Counted from the stretch's first letter, positions 9,498 through 18,396 are shown. The stretch: 64,000 nt of DNA from Saprospiraceae bacterium (GCA_024103005.1 JAGFJA010000041.1:1-64000), one strand, 5' to 3'. Made by a program: numbers and translations. The notes: generated by a model from the sequence alone, not told the origin.

Positions 9498-10551
9498 GAA
9501 TTTCAATCGGTTAAGCATAGACGGTACGCTCCTGACCGGTCAAGAAATAGTCAAGTATTGCCTGTCGCAACCTCAAAGCAACCTGCATCGAATAGGTGAA
9601 TTTATGAAAGACTGGCTCAGTGAAGACGCCGGCTTAACGGTCCGTACGAGTGGATCTACAGGTAAGCCGAAGGAAATTCGGCTGGAGAAAAAACAAATGT
9701 TGGCAAGTGCAGCCGCTACTGCAGCCTATTTCAATTTTAGAAAAGACGAAAATGCCCTTCTGAGTCTCAATGTCGATTACATTGCAGGAAAGATGATGAT
9801 TGTCAGGGCGTTGTATAGCCAATTGAATTTGGTTTGTATCGAACCCTGCATTGATCCGATAAGTCAATTGAATTCCGATGCGGAGATACATTTTGCCCCC
9901 CTGACACCGATGCAGATGGACAACTGTAGCGATACAAGGGGCATTCGGACGATATTGCTTGGCGGAGGAAGTGTATCTGCCACGCTGGAAGAAAAGTTGC
10001 AGCATGTCGAAGCTGAAGTATTCCACGGATATGGTATGACAGAGACTATTAGTCACATTGCCCTACGCAGGGTCAATGGTCCCGGAAAGTCCGCCTTCTT
10101 TACAGCCATGCCGGGAGTGAGTTTTGAGCTGGATGACAGGAATTGCCTGGTAATCCATGTGCCGTATTTAGATTGCCCTGTTGTGACCAATGATCTTGCT
10201 GAATTATCCGATACATATACCATGGAATGGAGGGGGAGGGTTGACGATATTATCAATAGCGGCGGGATAAAAATAAATCCTTCGGAGATAGAAACAAGGT
10301 TGTTGCCATGGATGGAACGACGGTATTTTGTGGCTGGATTGCCGGATGAGAAATTAGGGCAAAAACTGTGCCTCTTTATCGAAAGTGAGCCTTTTAATGA
10401 GTCTGAACTGCACCATTTGAAAAAAATTATTAATCATTCTGAACATAAGTATCATAAGCCTCGTGAAATATACTTTATCCGTCAATTTGCAGAAACGGAA
10501 ACAGGAAAAATCCACCGTGTCAATACTGTAAAAATGCTGAGTGAGCAATAA
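9487..10551 (+). CDS. menE: o-Succinylbenzoate-CoA ligase, short Bacteroidota form
   Basis: This 354-residue AMP-binding enzyme activates o-succinylbenzoate with CoA. The P-loop TSGSTGKPKEI is near residue 57, HGYGMTETISHIA is in the middle, and GRVDDIINSGGIKINPSEIE marks the hinge before the C-terminal subdomain. The catalytic lysine is in TETGKIHRVN. It is about 100 residues shorter than the Bacillus or E. coli enzymes, which is usual for this phylum. It overlaps menC by 11 bp. Confidence 0.92.
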   Translation: MHYKNFNRLSIDGTLLTGQEIVKYCLSQPQSNLHRIGEFMKDWLSEDAGLTVRTSGSTGKPKEIRLEKKQMLASAAATAAYFNFRKDENALLSLNVDYIAGKMMIVRALYSQLNLVCIEPCIDPISQLNSDAEIHFAPLTPMQMDNCSDTRGIRTILLGGGSVSATLEEKLQHVEAEVFHGYGMTETISHIALRRVNGPGKSAFFTAMPGVSFELDDRNCLVIHVPYLDCPVVTNDLAELSDTYTMEWRGRVDDIINSGGIKINPSEIETRLLPWMERRYFVAGLPDEKLGQKLCLFIESEPFNESELHHLKKIINHSEHKYHKPREIYFIRQFAETETGKIHRVNTVKMLSEQ

Positions 10552-10666
10552 TTTTGTTCAAATTCTGAGTCCCGATTTATTAATCCTTTTTTCTTGATAT
10601 ACTGATTTTATCACGATTTCAGAGGATTATTGACCCAAAATCATAGAGGTTTTAGTCGTGAAAAGG

Positions 10667-11767
10667 CTAATCCAGAAATTTGCCATTTTCATAAATCAGT
10701 CTGCCGTCAGCGAATATCTGACCACCACGGGTCATGTCTGAGATCATATCCCAGTGGACGGAACTTTCATTCTTGCCGCCTGCCTGGAGGTAGGACTGAC
10801 CGATAGCCATGTGGACGGTGCCTCCTATTTTTTCATCGTATAAAATATTCTTCGTCAGTCGGTCTATCCGATAGTTGGTACCTATAGCTGCCTCTCCAAA
10901 CCTTCTGCTCCCGGGTATTTCAAATACTTTATCCAGGACGTCAATATCATTGTCACACGACCAGGCAGTAATCCATCCTTCTTTTACTTCGAGACGGACA
11001 TTGTTTAGTTGGTGACCTTGATAGAGGGAAGGCAGTGTAAAGAGGATGTGGCCTTCGACACTGTCTTCTACAGGGCTTGTATATATTTCGCCGGAAGGCA
11101 TATTAGTCTGGCCGTCGCTGTTAATCCATTTTCGTCCGGTAGTGTTAAACCGGATATCCATGTTGGGGCTGAGATATCTGAACTCAGTACAGCTGTTGAG
11201 CAGGTCCGTAGCTTTTTGCTGACTACGTCTGACTTCAAGCCATTGCTCTTCAGGATTTTCGGTATTCAGGTAACAGGCATTAATTATAAAGTCGGTATAT
11301 TCCGCGAGTGACATGCCTGCAAGAGTTGCTCCTGCCGCTGTAGGATACTGACACAGGTTGCGCTTCAGGTCACGAGTGGCTGTTCGTTCGAAGTATATTT
11401 TGTGGAAAGGCTCATTGGCCAGAGCTCTTGCCTTGTGTAGTTCAATATTGGTATTTGCAGGGCTGGAGTCTTCAAACGGTGCGCGGATAACCAGATATGC
11501 CTCAAAGGATTTCATAGCTTCGCTGTACAGGGGATTGATGTACGAAGCCTGAGCCACATTGCCACCTTTGTCAAAGTCCGCATTCTTCCCCTCCCAGTCA
11601 AGGATGGCTTCCATGATGACACCCATGTCCTGGCATTGACGGTACAATTCCGCAACCAGGGGGATAGCCAGAGTTGTAGTATTTACAAGGAGTTTGTGCC
11701 CGGCTCTCAGTTCCATGCAATAATTGAGTAATAAATGGGCGTATCTTTTTAAAAATATTGAATCCAT
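10667..11767 (-). CDS. M29 family metallo-aminopeptidase
   Basis: This protein of about 366 residues belongs to the thermophilic aminopeptidase (M29) family, cytoplasmic enzymes using two metal ions to remove N-terminal residues. Recognisable parts are the N-terminal YAHLLLNYCMELRAGHKLLV, the ligand-bearing GEIYTSPVEDSVEGH, RRFGEAAIGTN, HMAIGQSY and the terminal VHWDMISDM. A longer open frame reaches 11857, but the promoter at 11844-11851 lies inside it, so the ATG at 11767 (MDSIFLKRY) is preferred. The gene is transcribed alone, convergent with menE. Confidence 0.88.
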   Translation of the reverse strand: MDSIFLKRYAHLLLNYCMELRAGHKLLVNTTTLAIPLVAELYRQCQDMGVIMEAILDWEGKNADFDKGGNVAQASYINPLYSEAMKSFEAYLVIRAPFEDSSPANTNIELHKARALANEPFHKIYFERTATRDLKRNLCQYPTAAGATLAGMSLAEYTDFIINACYLNTENPEEQWLEVRRSQQKATDLLNSCTEFRYLSPNMDIRFNTTGRKWINSDGQTNMPSGEIYTSPVEDSVEGHILFTLPSLYQGHQLNNVRLEVKEGWITAWSCDNDIDVLDKVFEIPGSRRFGEAAIGTNYRIDRLTKNILYDEKIGGTVHMAIGQSYLQAGGKNESSVHWDMISDMTRGGQIFADGRLIYENGKFLD

Positions 11768-11843
11768 GGTAAAATTGAGTAAAAACGCATTTTGTTTCGA
11801 AAAATAACACACAGGAATGATGTACATTTCGTCATGTTCTTTA

Positions 11844-11851
11844 CAAAAGTA
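11844..11851 (-). promoter_or_regulatory. Promoter -7 element of the M29 aminopeptidase gene
   Basis: TACTTTTG on the minus strand fits TAnnTTTG and lies about 77 nt before the ATG at 11767. It decides the start by excluding the longer open frame. Confidence 0.5.
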
Positions 11852-11964
11852 CGTCAATTTGGATTAAATTCCTCAGCCTTGTTTACTTGAACTTATTTAA
11901 ATATGGTGTTTTGTAAATTAAAAATATGTAGTTTTACGTATCTTGCTTTATTAAATTTTTTATT

Positions 11965-12264
11965 ATGAAATCACTACTTACTTTATTCGTCTTTTTAGTA
12001 TTTGTCGGAATCTGTACGGCTCAAAGTATCGAAGAAAACAGGGCAAAGCAGGAACAACGCATCAAGGAAGCCTTTCAGAAAAAGAAACTGACCGAACTGG
12101 AATATTCAAAGTTGATGACAGAGCAAAAGAAAATCAAGGATGCCATCCAGATCGCAAAGGCTGATGGGGTAATGACTCCGAAGGAAAAAAATGCCATTAA
12201 TAAAAAACTGAATGGCGTCGAGAAGAAATTACTCAAATATCAGAACAACGCGGAAATTTACTGA
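11965..12264 (+). CDS. Small exported charged helical protein
   Basis: This 99-residue protein starts with a clear signal peptide (MKSLLTLFVFLVFVGICTAQ, cleavage after AQ). The mature part is Lys/Glu-rich and probably all helical (ENRAKQEQRIKEAFQKKKL). It contains an acidic loop AKADGVMTPKEKNAI that resembles an EF-hand or TerB-like turn without being a clear match. It is probably periplasmic. No family was recognised, and no operon partner is adjacent. Confidence 0.7.
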   Translation: MKSLLTLFVFLVFVGICTAQSIEENRAKQEQRIKEAFQKKKLTELEYSKLMTEQKKIKDAIQIAKADGVMTPKEKNAINKKLNGVEKKLLKYQNNAEIY

Positions 12265-12455
12265 TAATCGGTCTCGAGTAAACAGAAATTTGTCACCCTT
12301 TAAGTCGAATTCAACTGGCTTTTACACACTTTAGTTTGAGAAATTAACATTCAGTGTGAAAAAAATTATACTGAGCATCAATATGTTGTAAAAGTTATTA
12401 ACATGTGTTAGTAACTTTTTGACGCCTGAAATTTTTCCTCTGTATCTTTACGTCA

Positions 12456-12553
12456 TGTTTGATAAAAACATAACGATAGGTTGATTTTTTGTCTCAACAC
12501 CTATCCTCATAAACCGATTTAGCGGATAGCCTCATGCAGACTATCCGTTTTTT
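12456..12553 (+). ncRNA. Candidate small RNA or leader with two hairpins and a terminator
   Basis: A promoter-like pair (TTG at 12419-12421, 21 nt, TATCTTTA at 12443-12450) precedes a roughly 100-nt stretch without a gene. Hairpin 1 pairs GATAGGTTGA (12475-12484) with 12494-12505. Hairpin 2 pairs CGGATAG (12523-12529) with CTATCCG (12541-12547) and ends in six T, a standard intrinsic terminator. CTATCC at 12501-12506 can also pair with GGATAG at 12524-12529, so the two hairpins can exclude each other as in an attenuator. No known RNA family was recognised. Confidence 0.45.
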
Positions 12554-12805
12554 ATTTACGTATATTGCTTCTCTCAAAATTGTGATAGACTCCAACCTGG
12601 CGTTTTTCTGTTTACTGATTATGCAAGTAAAGAAGTTTAATGAAAAGTGGATTATCGGAGGAACAATACTTGTGAATTGGGTTGAAATAATTGGACTTTA
12701 ATGAAATAAAGCCTTTAAGTCCAAAAAAATAAATAAATTATTTGGTGCAATGCCATAAAATGATTTCTTTTGTGATATAAAATTTAACAAGCGACGACAG
12801 CAGAT

Positions 12806-12928
12806 ATGGACAAAATTGAAAATGAAGGTAAAAAAGGTTATTGCTTTTTATACTTTTTTGTGGTACTCATTGCAGTTATGATATTATTGATATACGTTTA
12901 CCGTTATAATTTCACGCTGAAGTTTTAA
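12806..12928 (+). CDS. Possible 40-residue single-helix membrane protein
   Basis: An ATG-started frame encodes MDKIENEGKKGY, then a hydrophobic helix of about 20 residues (FLYFFVVLIAVMILLIYVY) and a short RYNFTLKF tail. The positively charged N terminus before the helix and the clean membrane span look like a real small membrane protein rather than chance. There is no family match and no ribosome binding site, which is normal for this phylum. Confidence 0.4.
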   Translation: MDKIENEGKKGYCFLYFFVVLIAVMILLIYVYRYNFTLKF

Positions 12929-13150
12929 AACGGGCGTCTTTGCCTGATTTTTACCATTTTAATCCGGACTCTTTTCCTGATATTTTGTTTTTATTGTTTT
13001 TTCTCCATATTCAGGAGTGAGGAAAGAGTTGTGCCATCTCTATGATCGTCTGATAGGATGAATGGCTGATTTTATTTATCTGTTTAATATTTTTTGAATT
13101 AGAATTTCTTTTTTGCGGTTGAGTCACCTTTGACTATCAATTATAAGGGG

Positions 13151-13639
13151 TTATTCGACAATCTTTAATGGCGCGGTTTTAAATACTTTGACAGCTGATC
13201 CATCTATTTTTATATTGACCTCCAAACGAAAATCAGACCTTACCCCTCTTAAAAGTTTTGCACCTGAAGACAAGCCTCTGGCTATGAAGTTCTTCTGCCC
13301 AAACTTGTCCATGGGAGATTGGAGGTATTTTACCGGTATGTTGACAGGGATTGTTAGAACCTTGCCGTTGCGGAAGGGTAAATTTTGTCCTGTACGCATG
13401 AAGCCGATTACATATTGATCTGTTTGTTTTCCGCCAAATCTGCCGCGTGAATACTTTTCTATCACTGAAACCTCTATTTCACGGATGTTTCCATCACATT
13501 TACCCAGGACTACCAATTCAGCTTCAATGCATGAGGCTCTATTATCATATTGGTCTTTTGTTATAATTTCAAGTTTCAGGCTATCAATTCCCAGCATTTT
13601 CTTCACTCTGCCAATCATATTTAAATTATATATTTTCAT
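13151..13639 (-). CDS. Hypothetical cytoplasmic protein, possibly Spo0M/arrestin-like
   Basis: This 162-residue protein has no signal peptide. Alternating hydrophobic beta strands (KLEIITKDQYDN, IEAELVVLGKC, IREIEVSVIEKY, FRLEVNIKIDGSAVKVFKTAPLKIV) and the IPVNIPVKYLQSP segment recall the arrestin-like Spo0M fold, but the resemblance is weak. A second ATG at 13618 (MIGRVKKMLGI) is an equally good start. It is a lone gene between the gene-poor region and the divergent beta-CASP nuclease gene. Confidence 0.6.
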   Translation of the reverse strand: MKIYNLNMIGRVKKMLGIDSLKLEIITKDQYDNRASCIEAELVVLGKCDGNIREIEVSVIEKYSRGRFGGKQTDQYVIGFMRTGQNLPFRNGKVLTIPVNIPVKYLQSPMDKFGQKNFIARGLSSGAKLLRGVRSDFRLEVNIKIDGSAVKVFKTAPLKIVE

Positions 13640-13831
13640 TATAACAATATAATAAGATGTATCATTCTCAGATTGACTGTTTTTCGACGAATAGAGCTTT
13701 ATAGTCGTTTTAAATTTAGATTTCCTGAAAAAATTTATAATGAGAAGTTAAATTTTGACCAATTTGGCAGCCATTGAGGCGGTTGAACCAATTTTAAGTA
13801 AAAAATAATGTAACTTGCTTTTAAAAAAAGG

Positions 13832-15241
13832 ATGAAAATACAATTTTGCGGTGCGGATAAGGAAGTGACAGGCAGTTGTCATGTAATTGAATTAGACAAT
13901 GGATTTACCTTTATGATGGATTGTGGGCTCTATCAGGGGCATGATGACGACATGAAGAAATTTAATGAAACTTGGATCCGGAATCCGGCCGACATTGATT
14001 GTGTCGTCCTTTCGCATGCCCATATTGACCATATTGGACGACTGCCAAAGCTCGTAAAGGATGGGTTTGCCGGAAGTATCTTTTGTACACCGGCGACCAG
14101 GTCTCTCGCTAGTATCTTATTGGCTGATTCAGCTATGATTCAGGAGAGGGAAGCTGAATATTCCAACAGAAAGCTGCAGAAAAAAGGAATTAAATATCAC
14201 AGCCGTGTTCTGGAGCCACTCTATGTTCAGGAAGATGTGCCGCCTGTTCTTGCACAGATGGCATCCTACGGTTATGACAGATGGTTTAAAATACATGAGG
14301 ATGTCGAAGTTAAATACACGGATGCGGGACACATTCTTGGTTCAGCCGCCATCAATCTTAGAATCAAAGAGAATGGCAAAACTACAACAATAGCCTTTAC
14401 AGGTGATATCGGCCGCCCGGAAAGACCTATTCTAAGGGATCCTCAGCCGATGGACCCTGCTGAAATCCTCATATCTGAATCGACTTACGGAGACAGGCTA
14501 CATGGTAAGGCTCCGCAAGACAAGGAGGGGCTGGAAAAAATCATCTATCATACCTGTGTGGAGAAAAAAGGTAAGCTGATAATTCCGGCATTTTCTGTCG
14601 GACGCACACAGGAGATCGTTTATATGATGGATCGTATGGCGACAGAAGGGCGTCTGCCAAGGATAAAAGTTTATGTAGATAGCCCGCTGGCCGTCAATGC
14701 TACTTCAATATATATGGCTCACTCGGAATGCTATGATGACGAAGTGTTAAAATACTTGCGGGTTGATGAAAATCCCTTTGGGTTTAATGGGCTTACCTAT
14801 ATTAAAAATGTCGAAGACTCCAAGCGACTTAATGACAGTGACGAACCTTGCGTGATTATCAGTGCATCGGGAATGGCTAATGCCGGAAGGATACAACATC
14901 ACCTGATAAATAATTGTGACAAGTCAAGCACGACAATATTGATTGTCGGATACTGCGCACTTGGGACACCCGGGCGACTCATCAGAGATGGTCAGAAGTA
15001 TATTACCCTGCATGGTCAGACTAAACCGATTAATGCAGAGGTGGAGATAATGGATTCATTCTCCGCACATGGAGACAGAAACGAGATGACAGCATTTTTG
15101 CAGAACCAAAAAAACAGTACAAGAAAAATATTCTTAGTACATGGCGATCCGGATGCGATGACCTCATTTAAAGCTCATCTAGAAGGCGAAGGCTTTAAAA
15201 ATATTGTCATGCCTGAATTAGGTGAAACGGTTAAACTATAA
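13832..15241 (+). CDS. Metallo-beta-lactamase/beta-CASP family RNA-processing nuclease
   Basis: This 469-residue protein has the MBL zinc motif HAHIDH (residues 62-67) in VVLSHAHIDHIGRLPK, the later histidine in GHILGSAAI, and SESTYGDRLH. The beta-CASP part follows (PAFSVGRTQEIVYMMD, then SASGMANAGRIQHHL and DSFSAHGDR), as in CPSF73-like and RNase J-like ribonucleases. It is therefore probably a cytoplasmic ribonuclease acting on RNA 3' ends or decay intermediates. The length fits the short bacterial Ysh1-like group without a C-terminal KH domain. It is monocistronic by spacing. Confidence 0.88.
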   Translation: MKIQFCGADKEVTGSCHVIELDNGFTFMMDCGLYQGHDDDMKKFNETWIRNPADIDCVVLSHAHIDHIGRLPKLVKDGFAGSIFCTPATRSLASILLADSAMIQEREAEYSNRKLQKKGIKYHSRVLEPLYVQEDVPPVLAQMASYGYDRWFKIHEDVEVKYTDAGHILGSAAINLRIKENGKTTTIAFTGDIGRPERPILRDPQPMDPAEILISESTYGDRLHGKAPQDKEGLEKIIYHTCVEKKGKLIIPAFSVGRTQEIVYMMDRMATEGRLPRIKVYVDSPLAVNATSIYMAHSECYDDEVLKYLRVDENPFGFNGLTYIKNVEDSKRLNDSDEPCVIISASGMANAGRIQHHLINNCDKSSTTILIVGYCALGTPGRLIRDGQKYITLHGQTKPINAEVEIMDSFSAHGDRNEMTAFLQNQKNSTRKIFLVHGDPDAMTSFKAHLEGEGFKNIVMPELGETVKL

Positions 15242-15382
15242 TTAATTGAAATAATATCGTCTTCTCCATAATGAAGTGGTATAAGGATGTGGGGGGGAGG
15301 CATTTTGAAACGAATGGCGTGTAAAAATGTAATGCTATTTCAACAGAAAAAACTACCTTTGCCGCATTAAAATTAGCGGACA

Positions 15383-16357
15383 GTGTTAGAATTATTCAGA
15401 AAGGATCAGCCTATAGGTTACATCCTTTTGTTAATATACACTTTATTGCTCAGGATACCGGCCTTTATAGGTGAGACCAACTGGACACCTTTGGCAAGCA
15501 GCGCTTTTAGTGATCTGGTGTACAATGCAATCGGTTATACGACAATAACTGCTCAGATCGTAGGCACCTTACTTATTTTTTTTCATGCCGTCCTTATCAA
15601 TATAATGATGAATGAAAACAGGATTACCCGAGAGAACACACTGTTTCCGGGACTTCTCTATATCCTTGTACAGACCATAATCCCTGATTTCAACTATCTT
15701 ACTCCCGCATTACTTGCCAATACTTTTGTCCTTCTAGCCTTGATGAATATTTCCTCTTCCTATAAGAATAATGCCAGGAGTGGGGAGGTGTTTAATGCCG
15801 GTATTTTTATCGGAATTGCAATGTTGTTTGACTTCAGTTATATTGTTTTTGTGATTTGTGGGTTTATCGGATTTCTGATAGTAAGATCATTCAAGTTTAT
15901 TGAACGCTTACAATATCTGATCGGATTCGTGATTCCGACGTTCCTCGGCGCTACCTATTATTTCTGGATGGGTCATCTGAAAGATTTTTTTCTCATGTTT
16001 TCATCCAATATCAGTTGGTTGGACTGGGCAGCAAATGTTAATACCGTTTTGTACATTAAAATTGGTGTCTTGTTTTTTCTGTTTTTGTTTGTTTTGTTCA
16101 ATTACAACAATTATGGACGTAAGAATAATGTACATGCGATGCGTAAGGTGGATGTGATGCTGTGGTTTATGATTTTCCCCCTTATAACTTTTTTATTCCA
16201 ATCCAATATTCGTCTGGATCATGCACTGATCGTGACAGTACCATTGGGAGCTTTGTTGGGTTTTTCATTACTTAATATTCAAAATAAGATGATGGCTGAG
16301 ATGGTGCATCTTGTACTTATCAGTATTTCATTGTTATTTCAGTATATCTTGCTTTGA
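15383..16357 (+). CDS. DUF6427 family integral membrane protein
   Basis: This 324-residue protein has about eight to nine hydrophobic helices and the family N terminus MLELFRKDQPIGYILLLIYTLLLRIP. The start is GTG at 15383, and no ATG is available in frame nearby. DUF6427 is a Bacteroidota-specific inner-membrane family of unknown function. The 141-nt upstream gap contains a run of seven G (15291-15297), unusual in this AT-rich sequence. Confidence 0.82.
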   Translation: MLELFRKDQPIGYILLLIYTLLLRIPAFIGETNWTPLASSAFSDLVYNAIGYTTITAQIVGTLLIFFHAVLINIMMNENRITRENTLFPGLLYILVQTIIPDFNYLTPALLANTFVLLALMNISSSYKNNARSGEVFNAGIFIGIAMLFDFSYIVFVICGFIGFLIVRSFKFIERLQYLIGFVIPTFLGATYYFWMGHLKDFFLMFSSNISWLDWAANVNTVLYIKIGVLFFLFLFVLFNYNNYGRKNNVHAMRKVDVMLWFMIFPLITFLFQSNIRLDHALIVTVPLGALLGFSLLNIQNKMMAEMVHLVLISISLLFQYILL

Positions 16358-16461
16358 TCTGTTGAACTTTGGATGTGCGAATGATTCTGTTGTTGTGCAT
16401 CTCAAATTGTTTTATTGAAAATATCAAAGAAGGAGAGATTCATTGTCAATTAAAAGATGTT

Positions 16462-16537
16462 ATTAAAAAGCCGAAGCAAGATTGCTTCGGCTTTTTAGTT
16501 ATTGACTCATTATATCACTGATGACCTGCATTCTCTA
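16462..16537. repeat. 76-bp direct repeat, copy A
   Basis: This copy matches 18610-18685 with only a few mismatches. It includes the terminator hairpin and ends at the bases that in copy B form the htpG stop codon. The repeats flank the T9SS cargo/outer-membrane cassette in direct orientation. Confidence 0.9.
16465..16496. terminator. Bidirectional intrinsic terminator (copy A)
   Basis: A perfect 14-bp stem joins AAAAAGCCGAAGCA (16465-16478) to its complement (16483-16496) around an AGAT loop, with T runs on both strands. It can end transcription of the DUF6427 gene. Confidence 0.85.
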
Positions 16538-16667
16538 ATTTTGGAAAAGATTTATTTAAAAGCTACCCAATTTGAGTGGATAGGCTCCTAAAAGTACAAA
16601 ATTCTTTACAATTTCTGAGCTTGCTAAAATTTAACATAATTTTATACTTTAAATCATAAATTTTTTT

Positions 16668-16675
16668 TACCTTTA
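16668..16675 (+). promoter_or_regulatory. Promoter-like -7 element before the T9SS cargo gene
   Basis: TACCTTTA differs from TAnnTTTG only at the last base. It lies 33 nt before the ATG at 16709, consistent with that ATG being the true start. Confidence 0.45.
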
Positions 16676-16708
16676 TGGGCATTATTTACATACAATAAAA
16701 ATATTATC

Positions 16709-17546
16709 ATGAAAGCACAACAGCACAACAGCACAACAGCACAACAGTAAACCATATTTACTGTCCTTCTTGATTTTATTAATCATGTTTATATCACCTA
16801 ATACGTTTTTTGCAATCAGTACTGTTGATTTTGTAAGTCCCCCATCTACAGCTGAAATCGGAATTCCCTTTACTCTTAATGTTGCAGTTACATTAGATTC
16901 AGGAAGTACAGTTACGAGCTACAGATGGGAGTGTGGCTTTTTGGGATCTCCATTTGATCAAAGTCCATATATACCCGGATGGTTTGACTACCAATCATCG
17001 GGTTATGAGTATGCATCGTCAAGTACCGTTAGTTCAGTGAATGTTCAGTTTGGTTCTTTTTTTGATGCCACTACGAAGAAAATAGTTGAAGTATTTGTAG
17101 CATATACTGATAAATATGGAAATCCACAAACCATAAGCAAAACCGCCGAAATTGAGGTACCACGCATCTGTCCGCCAAACATAGGAGGGGATCTAGAAGT
17201 GCCATCCTTTTTTACAGTAGATCCGCCTCCACCATGTGAGGATCCGCTACCGATAAAAGGTAAACAAGATACATTGAAAGAACTAATCGTATTGAGGGAT
17301 ATAAAACTATCTGAGTCTTTGATTAGTCCCAATCCATTTCAAACAGAACTTAACATTGTTTTTGAAGAGCCATTTACAGGGGATATTTCCATCATAAATA
17401 TGCAAGGAGGCGAGATTTACCATTGTCAATTAAAAGATGTCACTGAAAAGCAGCTGAATGTAGGAAATCAGCTATCAAAGGGGATATATTTTCTTATTCA
17501 ACGGGGAGGAAATGAGGCCTCAATTCATAAAATAATTAAAATATAA
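16709..17546 (+). CDS. T9SS cargo protein, start out of frame through an 8-bp repeat
   Basis: The body encodes about 258 residues and ends in a type A T9SS sorting domain (SPNPFQTELNI, then GDISIINMQGGEIYHC and KGIYFLIQRGG, ending HKIIKI). It is probably a surface or secreted protein. The N-terminal region VDFVSPPSTAEIGIPFTLNV looks like an immunoglobulin-like beta domain. The ATG at 16709 reads MKAQQHNSTTAQQ and stops at 16750. The body frame, entered after the repeats, reads NSKPYLLSFLILLIMF then ISPNTFFA, a textbook signal peptide that otherwise lacks a proper start (only TTG at 16770 and ATG at 16785, both inside it). One more repeat unit, or two fewer, joins them. It is followed 4 nt later by an outer-membrane protein gene. 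Confidence 0.8.
16715..16747. repeat. 8-bp tandem repeat GCACAACA, four copies
   Basis: Four perfect GCACAACA units run from 16715 to 16746, plus one more G. They begin two codons after the ATG at 16709. Eight is not a multiple of three, so unit gain or loss changes the downstream frame. Confidence 0.95.
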
Positions 17547-17550
17547 TGCC

Positions 17551-18396
17551 ATGAGAGTTATATTGTTGTTTTTACTCTTTCTGATGTCCGGGATGGTCTA
17601 TGGGCAGAGGTTCGAACCGAGGTGGAGTGTGGGATTAAATTACGATCCGGGATTTTTCTATTATTATAATAAAGGAGTCAATGTAGCGCCCAATGCCTTT
17701 TATGACAATAGCAGTTTTTGTAGTAATGGATTTGGACTATATGTCGCTCACCAGTTGAGTGAGGGGTTTTTTGCCAAGATGGAGTTGTCCACGATTAAGC
17801 AGTATCAGAACATAATGGAAGCAAATTCTGGTCTTCAGACTGACACGGGAAAAATCTATTATTACGACACTAAGTATAAATACAATTTTCGTACCTTCAA
17901 CCTGCCTCTTATGATAGGATATAGATTTGAGATTGTGCCGGATAGGGACTTTTATATAACGGCTTCAGTCGGTCCTCAGGTTACTTACATTAAGGACTAT
18001 AATTTGGAGCGATGGCAATATATAACTAAGAATGACCAAGAAGGTGGTACCTACATTTCGGATGAACTTTTATACTATACTACCATGAATTCGAATAAAT
18101 CATATCAAATCCTCTATGAAAAGGGAGTTACAGAGGATAGGCCAAAAGTTCCTTATTTTTATAGGAATGTAACCTTTGGTGTGATAGGGGTGGCAACACT
18201 GCAGAAGGTATTTTGGGATAGGTGGGTCGTTGAATTAGGGTATAGATACGAGTATGATCTGACCGATCCTGAAAAGCGCCCTGTAGGTGTATACTTACCT
18301 AATTCTGCAGTTTCACCCTATCCCGATGGTCCCAGACCTCATCCTACGAGATTTATCCGATCTGGAATCAGGGTATCGATGGGTTATGTGTTTTGA
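17551..18396 (+). CDS. Outer-membrane beta-barrel protein
   Basis: This 281-residue protein has a signal peptide (MRVILLFLLFLMSGMVYG then Q). Aromatic-rich amphipathic strands follow (FGLYVAHQLSEGFFAKMEL, FNLPLMIGYRFEI, FYITASVGPQVTYI, WVVELGYRYEYDL, ending GIRVSMGYVF), the usual pattern of small Bacteroidota barrels of the OMP_b-brl type. It ends with the terminal Phe typical of outer-membrane proteins. It begins 4 nt after the T9SS cargo gene, so the two are co-transcribed and may work together, for example as anchor or partner. That function is inferred only from position. Confidence 0.8.
   Translation: MRVILLFLLFLMSGMVYGQRFEPRWSVGLNYDPGFFYYYNKGVNVAPNAFYDNSSFCSNGFGLYVAHQLSEGFFAKMELSTIKQYQNIMEANSGLQTDTGKIYYYDTKYKYNFRTFNLPLMIGYRFEIVPDRDFYITASVGPQVTYIKDYNLERWQYITKNDQEGGTYISDELLYYTTMNSNKSYQILYEKGVTEDRPKVPYFYRNVTFGVIGVATLQKVFWDRWVVELGYRYEYDLTDPEKRPVGVYLPNSAVSPYPDGPRPHPTRFIRSGIRVSMGYVF

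Larger units (their letters stand above)
12265..13150. other. Gene-poor intergenic region
   Basis: This 886-bp stretch holds the candidate RNA at 12456-12553 and a 40-codon membrane ORF at 12806-12928. The remainder is AT-rich and shows no further coding signal. Confidence 0.6.
16358..16708. other. Intergenic: T9SS-domain remnant and duplicated htpG terminator
   Basis: The sequence at about 16415-16466 translates as ENIKEGEIHCQLKDVIKK, close to INMQGGEIYHCQLKDVTEK in the T9SS domain of the gene at 16709-17546. It is directly followed by a near-copy of the region just downstream of htpG (16462-16537). It is therefore a scar of an earlier gene copy. An AT-rich promoter region follows. Confidence 0.7.

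Noticed and set aside
15291-15297. G7 run as a phase-variable homopolymer
   Set aside because: Only seven bases long and more than 80 nt upstream of the DUF6427 start, with no promoter element beside it. Length variation is possible but not supported.
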